The translations under genes and the position numbers were made by a program. 5,697 nucleotides of DNA from Caryophanales bacterium UBA7029 (GTDB lineage Bacteria > Bacillota_I > Bacilli_A > RFN20 > CAG-826): NCBI GenBank assembly GCA_002494205.1, contig DLBE01000069.1, positions 1 through 5,697 of the forward strand, written 5' to 3'. Below, piece after piece: positions 1 to 5,697 of this stretch. Position 1 is the first letter of the stretch. Each line of letters opens with the position of its first letter. The notes under the pieces are model-generated. The model did no database searches. It was not told the origin of the DNA and worked only from the letters and a program-made list of their open reading frames with translations.

Positions 1-51
1 AGCCATGATACCGATATTACGGGTATGTGGTAAATCAAATTGACGTGCCAT
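1..51 (-). CDS. fusA: Elongation factor G, N-terminal fragment (5' end of gene)
   Basis: Only the first 17 codons are inside the window, translating to MARQFDLPHTRNIGIMA, with the gene running off the low-coordinate edge. The RNIGIMA stretch is the start of the first GTPase beta strand that leads into the G1/P-loop of EF-G. EF-G is the cytoplasmic GTPase that drives translocation of tRNA and mRNA on the ribosome. The ATG is at 51-49, preceded by a clear AAGGAGA ribosome binding site (59-65) with a 7-base spacer. It begins 17 bases after the rpsG stop, the usual rpsL-rpsG-fusA order, so it is very likely co-transcribed with the two ribosomal protein genes. The identification rests on the short N-terminus plus position. 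Confidence 0.92.
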   Translation of the reverse strand, partial: MARQFDLPHTRNIGIMA

Positions 52-58
52 AAATTTG

Positions 59-65
59 TCTCCTT
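59..65 (-). promoter_or_regulatory. Ribosome binding site of fusA
   Basis: On the minus strand this reads AAGGAGA, seven bases before the fusA ATG. It lies in the 17-base rpsG-fusA gap and fixes the fusA start. Confidence 0.85.
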
Positions 66-68
66 AAA

Positions 69-539
69 TTACCAACGATAATGAGCATAAGCCTTGTTAG
101 CTTCTGCCATTTTGTGAACATCTTCTCTTTTCTTAACTGAAGCACCTGTTCCGTTTGCGGCATCAATGATCTCATTAGCGAGTTTTTCTTCCATTGATTT
201 TTCATTTCTTAAACGAGCATAGGTGACTAACCAACGTAGTCCTAATGTAACTTTACGTTCTGCTGAAACTTCAACAGGGACTTGGTAGTTAGCTGCGCCG
301 ATACGACGAACTTTAAGTTCGACTTCTGGCATAATGTTATTAATTGCGGTTGCAAAGACATCCATTGCTGGTTTACCAGTCTTAGCTTCAATTTTATTGA
401 AGGCGTTATAAAGAATGGTTTGAGCAGTGCCTCTTTTACCGTCAAGCATTATACGATTGATTAATGCTGTAACTAATTTTGAATTGTAAATTGGATCTGG
501 CAAAACTTGGCGTTTTGCGACTCTACCTTTACGTGGCAT
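69..539 (-). CDS. rpsG: 30S ribosomal protein S7
   Basis: A 156-residue protein, the normal bacterial S7 length. S7 binds the 3' major domain of 16S rRNA, nucleates assembly of the 30S head and contacts the E and P sites. Recognisable family stretches are [16 protein letters not shown] at the N-terminus, [15 protein letters not shown] (about residues 26-40), [15 protein letters not shown] (about 77-91) and the C-terminal [13 protein letters not shown]. The start is the ATG at 539-537, supported by an AAAGGAGA site (546-553) six bases upstream. The stop is TAA. It lies 22 bases after rpsL and 17 bases before fusA, consistent with one str-type operon. No truncation or unusual residue is visible. 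Confidence 0.98.
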   Translation of the reverse strand: MPRKGRVAKRQVLPDPIYNSKLVTALINRIMLDGKRGTAQTILYNAFNKIEAKTGKPAMDVFATAINNIMPEVELKVRRIGAANYQVPVEVSAERKVTLGLRWLVTYARLRNEKSMEEKLANEIIDAANGTGASVKKREDVHKMAEANKAYAHYRW

Positions 540-545
540 ATTGTT

Positions 546-553
546 TCTCCTTT
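546..553 (-). promoter_or_regulatory. Ribosome binding site of rpsG
   Basis: The minus strand reads AAAGGAGA, six bases before the rpsG ATG. It occupies most of the 22-base rpsL-rpsG gap. Confidence 0.85.
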
Positions 554-561
554 CTTAATAA

Positions 562-981
562 CTATTCGGCTTTTCTTGGCTTTTTAGTACCGTATAAGCT
601 TCTGCCTTGACGACGAGCTTCAATACCTGCACAGTCAAGAGTTCCACGAACGATGTGGTAACGAACACCTGGTAAATCTTTTACACGGCCACCACGGATA
701 ATAACTGTGGAGTGCTCTTGTAAGTTGTGTCCTTCACCGCCGATGTATGCTGTGACTTCATATCCATTAGATAAGCGTACACGAGCGTATTTACGTAACG
801 CTGAGTTTGGTTTTTTAGGTGTCATAGTACCGACACGGGTACAAACTCCACGTTTTTGTGCGGATGGTTGATCGCTGTTTCTAGATTTTAATGAGTTCCA
901 TCTTTTGCCTAAGGCTGGAGATTTAGACTTTTTCTCTGCTCTAGAACGACCTTGTTTAACTAATTGATTAATTGTTGGCAT
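562..981 (-). CDS. rpsL: 30S ribosomal protein S12
   Basis: A 139-residue S12, the longer length typical of Gram-positive bacteria. S12 sits at the 30S decoding centre, monitors codon-anticodon pairing and is the classic target of streptomycin-resistance mutations. Conserved blocks visible are [12 protein letters not shown] (1-12), the KRGVCTRV and [11 protein letters not shown] loop (about 43-64), [12 protein letters not shown] (about 80-91) and the [13 protein letters not shown] loop (about 97-109). The two resistance-associated lysines, at about 57 and 101, are wild type. The start is the ATG at 981-979, preceded by AAAGGAGG. A longer in-frame start at 1062 is rejected because its extra 27 residues match nothing in S12 and overlap the leader hairpins. 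The stop is TAG. It is the first gene of the rpsL-rpsG-fusA block. Confidence 0.98.
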   Translation of the reverse strand: MPTINQLVKQGRSRAEKKSKSPALGKRWNSLKSRNSDQPSAQKRGVCTRVGTMTPKKPNSALRKYARVRLSNGYEVTAYIGGEGHNLQEHSTVIIRGGRVKDLPGVRYHIVRGTLDCAGIEARRQGRSLYGTKKPRKAE

Positions 982-988
982 TGATTGT

Positions 989-996
989 CCTCCTTT
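989..996 (-). promoter_or_regulatory. Ribosome binding site of rpsL (decides the start)
   Basis: A consensus AAAGGAGG on the minus strand, seven bases before the ATG at 981. It decides in favour of this start over the in-frame ATG 27 codons upstream, which has no such site. Confidence 0.9.
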
Positions 997-1014
997 CAAT
1001 GTTATCAATTGATT

Positions 1015-1071
1015 GCACACGTTCTCCGGTGTACCATACTCCCGGAAATTATATAGACCCATTTGGGCCTA
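1015..1071 (-). promoter_or_regulatory. Structured 5' leader of rpsL (candidate regulatory hairpins)
   Basis: Three stems can be drawn in the RNA upstream of rpsL. Stem 1 is TAGGCCC (1071-1065) with GGGTCTA (1060-1054): seven pairs, one G-U, with an AAAT loop. Stem 2 is GTACAC (1034-1029) with GTGTGC (1020-1015): six pairs, one U-G, 8-base loop. Stem 3 is TTTCCGG (1048-1042) with CCGGAGA (1029-1023): seven pairs, one U-G, 12-base loop. Stems 2 and 3 share bases and exclude each other. Autoregulatory leaders are common on ribosomal protein operons, so this may be one. No known leader family is recognised, and the stems were found by eye without energy calculation. Confidence 0.4.
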
Positions 1072-1087
1072 CTTTGTGCGTGCTAAA

Positions 1088-1117
1088 AGTATAATACATA
1101 CGTATATAGATGTGCAA
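1088..1117 (-). promoter_or_regulatory. Candidate promoter of the rpsL-rpsG-fusA operon
   Basis: The minus strand carries TATACT (1093-1088, five of six matches to the -10 consensus) preceded by TTGCAC (1117-1112, a weak -35) with an 18-base spacer. Transcription would begin near 1081, giving a leader of about 100 bases that starts just before the first hairpin. An overlapping alternative -10, TATTAT at 1096-1091, has a 15-base spacer. The stretch upstream (about 1118-1265) is very AT-rich and holds no gene. A promoter is expected here because two unrelated genes separate rpsL from rpoC. Confidence 0.45.
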
Positions 1118-1142
1118 TTACTTTTTTAATTATTTTTTAAAA

Positions 1143-1244
1143 TAGTTCTTGATAAGTTAGTTTTATCGCTTGAATTCAATAATTTTTGTATAACAAACTT
1201 CCAAAAAATTTCTATATATTTCGAAAATAATCTTAAAAGAACTA
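1143..1244. repeat. 8-base inverted repeat TAGTTCTT/AAGAACTA in AT-rich spacer
   Basis: TAGTTCTT at 1143-1150 is repeated as AAGAACTA at 1237-1244, with 86 bases between. A small GATAA/TTATC hairpin (1151-1155 with 1163-1167) abuts the inner side. The spacer lies after the stop of the large surface protein gene, where a terminator would be expected, but no GC-rich stem with a T-tract is seen. The repeat may be chance in AT-rich DNA. Confidence 0.2.
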
Positions 1245-1265
1245 CGATTAATATAACTCAAATTT

Positions 1266-3773
1266 TTATTTATGAATTTGCTTACGTTTTTTAATGATAA
1301 GTAAAACCAAGCATGAAGATATTGCTACAAATGTAATCACTGTAATTAATATGATAGAAGCACTATTTTCAGAGTTAATCTGTATTAAATTAGACATTTG
1401 CAATGGTGTTATTTCTCGACCAATATAGTTTGTTACTCCATATTTTGCAACTATGTAGTCATATCGAGCGAGCATTTGCTGAATATGAGTTCCTTCTTCA
1501 TCACTAGCTGCATTAACTAATGATTCTTTATCAGTTGAAGAAATGTCTTTCCAATAAGGACCAATTACAAAAAATCTATAAAATAAATTTTCATAATTTT
1601 CTTTAGATTGTTCGTAATATTCCTCGTCAGTTAGGCGTGGATGGTAATGCTCTCCTTCTGAAATATAAGAACAAGTTGAACCGGTATCTACTAAAAATTG
1701 TCTCGCAGTATCATTTATTGTTATCGGAATAAGGGAGCAACTAGTAAATAATGCTGGATTAACAAGCTGAATCTCACCATTCTTTTTTGAGTATTGGCAT
1801 AATAACCAAACTGTCAAACCACATTTATATTGACCGCCTTGAGCATATATTTCTTCTAAAACAGAAGCATTTGAAGAACCAAAATAAATAAGCATTGTTT
1901 TGGCATAGACTCCATCGCTAACATCAAGTGTGTAACCGTTATAGCCCCAAATTTGGCCACGATATAATACTCTTTCAGTTGAATATTCACCCTCTTCTAA
2001 AGAAGCACCAAGTGTACGGATTTGAGCACTAGTCTTGTTTTCGTAAACAGAAACACTAAGTCTTTTTACTCCAATGGCTAATTTTCCATACATCGGATCT
2101 CCTTGTGGAACATCTAAGTAACCTTTAACAGTCACTACAGCGACAGTCGATCCTAATCCAACAGCTTTCCAGTCATAAATCTTTAGTCCTGTTGAGGTGA
2201 TTTCGTGCATGTCAAATTCAGCAACAAAAACATCAGGATTTGATGATACAAATGATTTATCATCTTTATAATCAGAAGTTTGTTTATAAACAAAGCCATC
2301 AGGAAGGGTTATTGTTATATTTCCTTTAGAACCAAGAAGAAATATTGAACTCGTATAATTTAATTTAACATCGAATTCAAAATCACTCTCATTTTTAATT
2401 TCAACTAAATAGTTATCTGTAGTCATTTCCTTGGTGTTTCCTTTGTAGTTAACAAGGTAACCCTTTACAGTTACTAACATTCCAGGTTTCATTAATTTAG
2501 CAGTTTCTTCAGTAAAATCAGCATGATCAATATAGTAGCCACGATAAATTTCTAATTCATCATTTCTTGAACCATCGTCTGAAATAAAATATGTTGCATT
2601 GTTATACATAGTTCCATTGTTAACATTGTTAACAAAGGAAATTATTCCTTTAACAACATATTCTTCTTGTGTTTGCGTTGTCCCAGTTTCAACACATTTT
2701 TGTAATCCTTCAATAACATCAAAAGGATCTTCTACTGTACCGGCGTGCTCATAAATAAATGGACAAATTGCACTAATATGAATATCACCTGCGACTGGAG
2801 AATAGCTAATCTCACCAGTAGAAGAGTCATATTCAACATCATTAGAAATATCTGTTTCTCCCATCATAACGCTGACACTATCAGGTAATTGACAGTGTCT
2901 ATTTGCAGGAATTATTTTTGTATTAAGAACTCCAACAGTAATATCTTCTAAAGAAGAAACGCGGCCATTAATGACTGAAGCATCTACAAAATATGTGTTC
3001 CAATCATAAATCGCATATAAAACTAAATCACTATTAACAGGGTCTCCCGGCCGATATGTTGTTCCGCTATCATCACTAGAAGTGTTCCAGTGAATAAATC
3101 TTTTCCCGGTTGGGCATGTAAATGCGTTTTCTGAAATATAATTATTTGAATCATCCATTTCACCAGTTCCACCATTCGCATCGTATGAAACTTTGTATGT
3201 GATAACTTGTTTATAGATTTGAATCGGAAAATAGCCAGCTTGTTGAGTCTTGCTATAAACAAAGCTTGAATCAGTGCAGTAAATATAGCGCTTTTCGCTA
3301 TAGTCCAAATAAGAAAAAGAATCGTACATTCTTACATTTCCTGATTCATCAAAACTGACTACCCATTCATTGGAATTTGGACTATTAAAAATGCAAAGTT
3401 CATTAGATGCAGCGTCTTCTCTATTTTTTGGGCGTAAAGCTTCATCGTTTATAGTAAAAGTGAATGAAGTATACCCTGTTATAGATACAGTAAACAAAAA
3501 ACTGCCAGTAAATTCGGAGGTGTACATCCGGCGATAAGCTCCGATCGATTTATCTTGATAGACCATAAGTTCGTAATAAAACGAGTCTGATTTACCTGTA
3601 AAAATAACTTTATCGCCAGTTGAAATTGATGAAAGTGACGTTACTTTTTCATAAGTTATTTCTTGAGCACTAGTGCTCTCTACATTTTTTGTTCTATAAC
3701 TAAAAATTCCAACCAAATTAGCCAGAAGCACAGAAAACGACATTAAAGAAACAAACAAAGTTTTTTTCTTCAT
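1266..3773 (-). CDS. Large exported, membrane-anchored multidomain surface protein
   Basis: An 835-residue protein. The chosen start is the ATG at 3773, which has AGAGGG at proper spacing; a TTG 12 codons earlier and an ATG two codons earlier fit worse. Residues 1-24 form a signal peptide (MKKK then a hydrophobic stretch), with possible cleavage near TSA-Q at 36-37. Residues 40-190 are a beta-rich module beginning near STGDKVIFTG. Residues 191-258 match the InlB/Listeria-Bacteroides repeat (VSYDANGGTGEM, FIHWNT, TTYRPGDP, LVLYAIYDW). Residues 260-340 look like another beta repeat. Residues 345-465 (DPFDVIEGLQ, VVKGIISFV, MLVTVKGYLVNY) and 582-680 (LYRGQIWGYNGYTLDVSDG) resemble OB-fold modules. 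A helical region with ARYDYIVAKYG (769-779) precedes a transmembrane helix (about 806-827) and an IKKRKQIHK tail. There are ten cysteines outside the membrane, no LPXTG and no catalytic motif. It is probably an adhesin or binding protein; function unknown. Confidence 0.9.
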   Translation of the reverse strand: MKKKTLFVSLMSFSVLLANLVGIFSYRTKNVESTSAQEITYEKVTSLSSISTGDKVIFTGKSDSFYYELMVYQDKSIGAYRRMYTSEFTGSFLFTVSITGYTSFTFTINDEALRPKNREDAASNELCIFNSPNSNEWVVSFDESGNVRMYDSFSYLDYSEKRYIYCTDSSFVYSKTQQAGYFPIQIYKQVITYKVSYDANGGTGEMDDSNNYISENAFTCPTGKRFIHWNTSSDDSGTTYRPGDPVNSDLVLYAIYDWNTYFVDASVINGRVSSLEDITVGVLNTKIIPANRHCQLPDSVSVMMGETDISNDVEYDSSTGEISYSPVAGDIHISAICPFIYEHAGTVEDPFDVIEGLQKCVETGTTQTQEEYVVKGIISFVNNVNNGTMYNNATYFISDDGSRNDELEIYRGYYIDHADFTEETAKLMKPGMLVTVKGYLVNYKGNTKEMTTDNYLVEIKNESDFEFDVKLNYTSSIFLLGSKGNITITLPDGFVYKQTSDYKDDKSFVSSNPDVFVAEFDMHEITSTGLKIYDWKAVGLGSTVAVVTVKGYLDVPQGDPMYGKLAIGVKRLSVSVYENKTSAQIRTLGASLEEGEYSTERVLYRGQIWGYNGYTLDVSDGVYAKTMLIYFGSSNASVLEEIYAQGGQYKCGLTVWLLCQYSKKNGEIQLVNPALFTSCSLIPITINDTARQFLVDTGSTCSYISEGEHYHPRLTDEEYYEQSKENYENLFYRFFVIGPYWKDISSTDKESLVNAASDEEGTHIQQMLARYDYIVAKYGVTNYIGREITPLQMSNLIQINSENSASIILITVITFVAISSCLVLLIIKKRKQIHK

Positions 3774-3779
3774 AAACAT

Positions 3780-3785
3780 CCCTCT
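3780..3785 (-). promoter_or_regulatory. Ribosome binding site of the surface protein gene (decides the start)
   Basis: AGAGGG on the minus strand lies six bases before the ATG at 3773. It is too close to serve the ATG at 3779 and lies downstream of the TTG at 3809, so it selects the 835-residue form. Confidence 0.7.
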
Positions 3786-3794
3786 ATTGAGTTG

Positions 3795-3828
3795 CTTATA
3801 TAATAACAAGGAAAAATAAGAAATTAAA
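3795..3828 (-). promoter_or_regulatory. Candidate promoter of the surface protein gene
   Basis: The minus strand shows overlapping -10-like hexamers, TATTAT (3805-3800) and TATAAG (3800-3795), in the 87-base gap after the protease gene. A 17-base spacer from TATTAT reaches only a poor -35 (TTTAAT, 3828-3823). The gene may instead be read through from the protease gene. Confidence 0.3.
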
Positions 3829-3830
3829 CA

Positions 3831-3860
3831 CTCGTTATTAAAAACTCGTTAAATTTTTAA
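3831..3860 (-). repeat. Tandem CTCGTTA copies and AT-only hairpin after the protease gene
   Basis: CTCGTTA occurs at 3831-3837 and 3845-3851, exactly 14 bases apart. Overlapping this, TTAAAAA (3838-3844) and TTTTTAA (3854-3860) form a seven-pair AT-only stem with a nine-base loop directly after the protease stop codon. As a terminator it would be weak. As a repeat it could be an operator upstream of the surface protein promoter. Either reading is tentative. Confidence 0.25.
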
Positions 3861-5399
3861 TTAATTGGTTTTAATAATCTCAATTGTAGCGCTTGTATAG
3901 CTAATACTTTTGATATCGATTTTAAAGAAAGTGTTATTTGGTTGTTCGTTAAAATTTTCTTCTTTAATAGTAAAACTATCATCTTTGTGGAATAAGTTAA
4001 TATTTGTAGCACATGCAGCTTCAGGATGACCAACGTGGTTTAATTCAAGTTCGTAAAGATAATTTGACCTATAATCTTTCACTTCAGTAACTGTTTGAGG
4101 TGTAGAATTATCATGAGCAATTCGAATATTTGGGTTTAAAACATTTGGGTCTCCATTTCCAGTGACATTACAATAACCATCAAAAGTCAATGACGTAGAA
4201 TGAGCTGTTTCTTTATGAAAATATCCAAGTCTAGCATCAACATGATAAATCTTTATGCCTGGAAGGGATGGGAGTTTAGCTTTGCTATTACCGATATTTG
4301 AATCGAAGAAATTTAGACCAAGCGGAACATACATTTCAAGTAAGTAATATTCATCAAATACAGTACCGTTCCAGTTATTTTTAATTAAAATTAAATCTCC
4401 GCTACTAACAAGAGGTCTTATTTTTATTTTTGTGCTATTTTTCACATGATAAGGTCTAGTCCAATTTAAGACCATTTTGCTAAAACCTGTATGATCTCCA
4501 ACTGAACAATCCATCATATCAAGTCGACCAGTTGGTTCCACCGCATCTGTATCTTCAGTTGGGTAATAATCTTTCAAGCCAAACATATGACCCACTTCGT
4601 GAATAAATGTGTGAGCATCTGGTTCACCATTAAAAGTGTCCATTGTTGTATATGAAGACCACGATAAAGGGGTGTCCTCAAAAGTATAAGCCCAGAAGAA
4701 ATTTGCGTTATCTGTTGGATGTGCGTAAACAAAATACATTGCAACAGGTGATTCTGGGTCCATCGGGTCAAGTCTAAATTCATCAATTGATTTATGATAA
4801 TTAGCTTGATACCAGTCGGTTATAACGTAGTTATATGCTTCTTTTACATCTTCTCTACGAAGTTCTTTTGCAGCTTCTCCAGTAACATTTTTTTGGAAAG
4901 TAAAGAATTTATCGCAAACCTTGCCTTTAATTCTTAATTTTCCATAGCTAGAACGGTTATAATATTCGGCTACAGAAACATATTTATTGTTTTTAGCACT
5001 TCCGAAAAATGCCTTCCTTACGTTTTCAACGTAATCTTCATGGTTAATATCAAATTGATAATCCGCAAAATCAACAGGAACAACTAATAATTTTCTCTCA
5101 CCCTCTGAATTCAAAATCTTAGAGCCAGTATAGTTATTAAGAACTTCATAGGTAGTGCCAAGCTCTTGTTTTAGTTCGCCAAAAACAGGGTCAATAATTG
5201 TTTTAGTACTAGCCCAATATGATTCAAATTGAGCTTCTTTCACCCAGCTTCCGTCTTTTGCGGCTTCTGGTTTGTCACTAATAGTGACCTCGTCTAAATA
5301 TTTGTATTGAACGAAATCATTGCTTTTCCCGCAGGCAGTAATTAAAAACACACTACCTAGGAGCGTAATAATTGAGAAACAATTTCGTTTAAAATTCAT
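3861..5399 (-). CDS. Secreted M6-family zinc metalloprotease lipoprotein
   Basis: A 512-residue protein. Residues 1-23 are a lipoprotein signal peptide (basic MNFKR, hydrophobic core, lipobox ITAC with Cys23), so the mature enzyme should be lipid-anchored on the outer face of the membrane. About residues 24-98 form a linker or propeptide. The peptidase region starts near KLLVVPVDFADYQF (103-116), the typical opening of M6 domains. The zinc site is HEVGHMFGLKDYY (267-279): His267 and His271 ligands, Glu268 catalytic. Then come RLDMMD (292-297) and GDHTGFSKMVLNW (301-313), the M6 signature after the active site, followed by YYLLEMY (351-357) and GIKIYHVDARLG (381-392). M6 includes immune inhibitor A of Bacillus and PrtV of Vibrio, which degrade host or matrix proteins; the substrate here is unknown. 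All expected motifs are present, so it should be active. It lies 87 bases before the surface protein gene. There is no good ribosome binding site before the ATG. Confidence 0.93.
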   Translation of the reverse strand: MNFKRNCFSIITLLGSVFLITACGKSNDFVQYKYLDEVTISDKPEAAKDGSWVKEAQFESYWASTKTIIDPVFGELKQELGTTYEVLNNYTGSKILNSEGERKLLVVPVDFADYQFDINHEDYVENVRKAFFGSAKNNKYVSVAEYYNRSSYGKLRIKGKVCDKFFTFQKNVTGEAAKELRREDVKEAYNYVITDWYQANYHKSIDEFRLDPMDPESPVAMYFVYAHPTDNANFFWAYTFEDTPLSWSSYTTMDTFNGEPDAHTFIHEVGHMFGLKDYYPTEDTDAVEPTGRLDMMDCSVGDHTGFSKMVLNWTRPYHVKNSTKIKIRPLVSSGDLILIKNNWNGTVFDEYYLLEMYVPLGLNFFDSNIGNSKAKLPSLPGIKIYHVDARLGYFHKETAHSTSLTFDGYCNVTGNGDPNVLNPNIRIAHDNSTPQTVTEVKDYRSNYLYELELNHVGHPEAACATNINLFHKDDSFTIKEENFNEQPNNTFFKIDIKSISYTSATIEIIKTN

Positions 5400-5405
5400 A
5401 TCTTA

Positions 5406-5411
5406 ATTATA
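5406..5411 (-). promoter_or_regulatory. -10 element of the protease gene, possible leaderless start
   Basis: A perfect TATAAT on the minus strand ends six bases before the ATG at 5399. With normal -10 geometry the first transcribed base would be at or within a base or two of the A of the start codon. No recognisable -35 lies 16-18 bases upstream (only a T-run belonging to the rpoC terminator), and the partial upstream GGT is not a full extended -10. No Shine-Dalgarno sequence is present, which fits a leaderless transcript. Confidence 0.5.
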
Positions 5412-5423
5412 ACCATATTTTCC

Positions 5424-5461
5424 AAATAAAAAAGGTCGTCTTTTTAAATTAGACAACCTTT
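5424..5461 (-). terminator. Intrinsic terminator of the rpoC transcription unit
   Basis: The minus-strand RNA reads AAAGGTTGTCT (5461-5451), a nine-base loop, then AGACGACCTTT (5441-5431). This gives eleven pairs with one G-U, followed by a T-rich tail TTTATTT (5430-5424). It begins eight bases after the rpoC stop codon. It should separate rpoC transcription from the two surface genes that follow. Confidence 0.88.
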
Positions 5462-5468
5462 AATATTT

Positions 5469-5697
<229 letters not shown>

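Noticed and set aside
242..464. Open frames overlapping rpsG on both strands
   Set aside because: They are shadows of the conserved rpsG gene, with no ribosome binding site and no recognisable protein.
982..1062. In-frame N-terminal extension of rpsL by 27 codons (ATG at 1062)
   Set aside because: The extra residues are not S12-like, the upstream ATG lies in a leader hairpin without a ribosome binding site, and the ATG at 981 has AAAGGAGG plus the canonical MPTINQL start.
1170..1179. Perfect 10-base palindrome TTGAATTCAA in the AT-rich spacer
   Set aside because: It has no loop, no T-tract and no second copy; chance is likely in such composition.
3023..3262. 79-codon out-of-frame open frame inside the surface protein gene
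   Set aside because: It is fully contained in a longer coding frame on the same strand, with no family features.
3761..3767. Run of seven A (minus strand) just after the surface protein start, as a phase-variation tract
   Set aside because: Seven bases is short for slippage switching, and it simply encodes the lysine-rich start of a signal peptide in an AT-rich genome.
3774..3809. Extended start of the surface protein at a TTG (3809) or the ATG at 3779
   Set aside because: The ribosome binding site AGAGGG lies downstream of the TTG and is too close to the ATG at 3779; the ATG at 3773 opens a standard MKKK signal peptide.
4574..4786. 70-codon out-of-frame open frame inside the protease gene
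   Set aside because: It overlaps the M6 active-site coding region in another frame and has no independent support.

Overview
The window comes from a low-GC, Gram-positive-type bacterium that uses the standard genetic code. All tryptophans in the reading frames are TGG, and no in-frame TGA occurs. Every gene lies on the minus strand, so transcription runs from high to low coordinates: rpoC (3' end) -> M6-type metalloprotease lipoprotein -> large membrane-anchored surface protein -> rpsL -> rpsG -> fusA (5' end). Strong AAAGGAGG-type ribosome binding sites, a lipobox lipoprotein, an InlB-type repeat and a C-terminal membrane anchor without an LPXTG motif suggest the Bacilli/Mollicutes border (uncultured, possibly host-associated, Erysipelotrichales- or Acholeplasma-like). 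That placement is inference, not proof.

Region by region: 5469-5697 is the C-terminus of RNA polymerase beta'. A convincing intrinsic terminator (5424-5461) closes that operon. Positions 3861-5399 encode a secreted M6-family zinc metalloprotease lipoprotein. A perfect TATAAT sits so close to its ATG that the mRNA may be leaderless. Positions 1266-3773 encode an 835-residue exported multidomain protein: an N-terminal beta module, an InlB/Listeria-Bacteroides repeat, a second beta module, two probable OB-fold-like modules, a helical pre-anchor region, a transmembrane helix and a basic tail. Positions 982-1265 are an AT-rich spacer with a candidate promoter and a structured rpsL leader. Positions 1-981 hold the compact rpsL-rpsG-fusA (str operon) block, with gaps of 22 and 17 bases.

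The flanking genes are core information-processing genes in their usual bacterial order (rpoC, rpsL, rpsG, fusA). The unusual part is the roughly 4.1-kb pair of cell-surface genes placed between rpoC and rpsL. They appear to be separate transcription units (terminator before them, promoter-like sequences before each, and a promoter with leader before rpsL). Both products are predicted to be displayed on the outer face of the membrane, so a shared role in attacking or holding extracellular protein or polymer is plausible but unproven.
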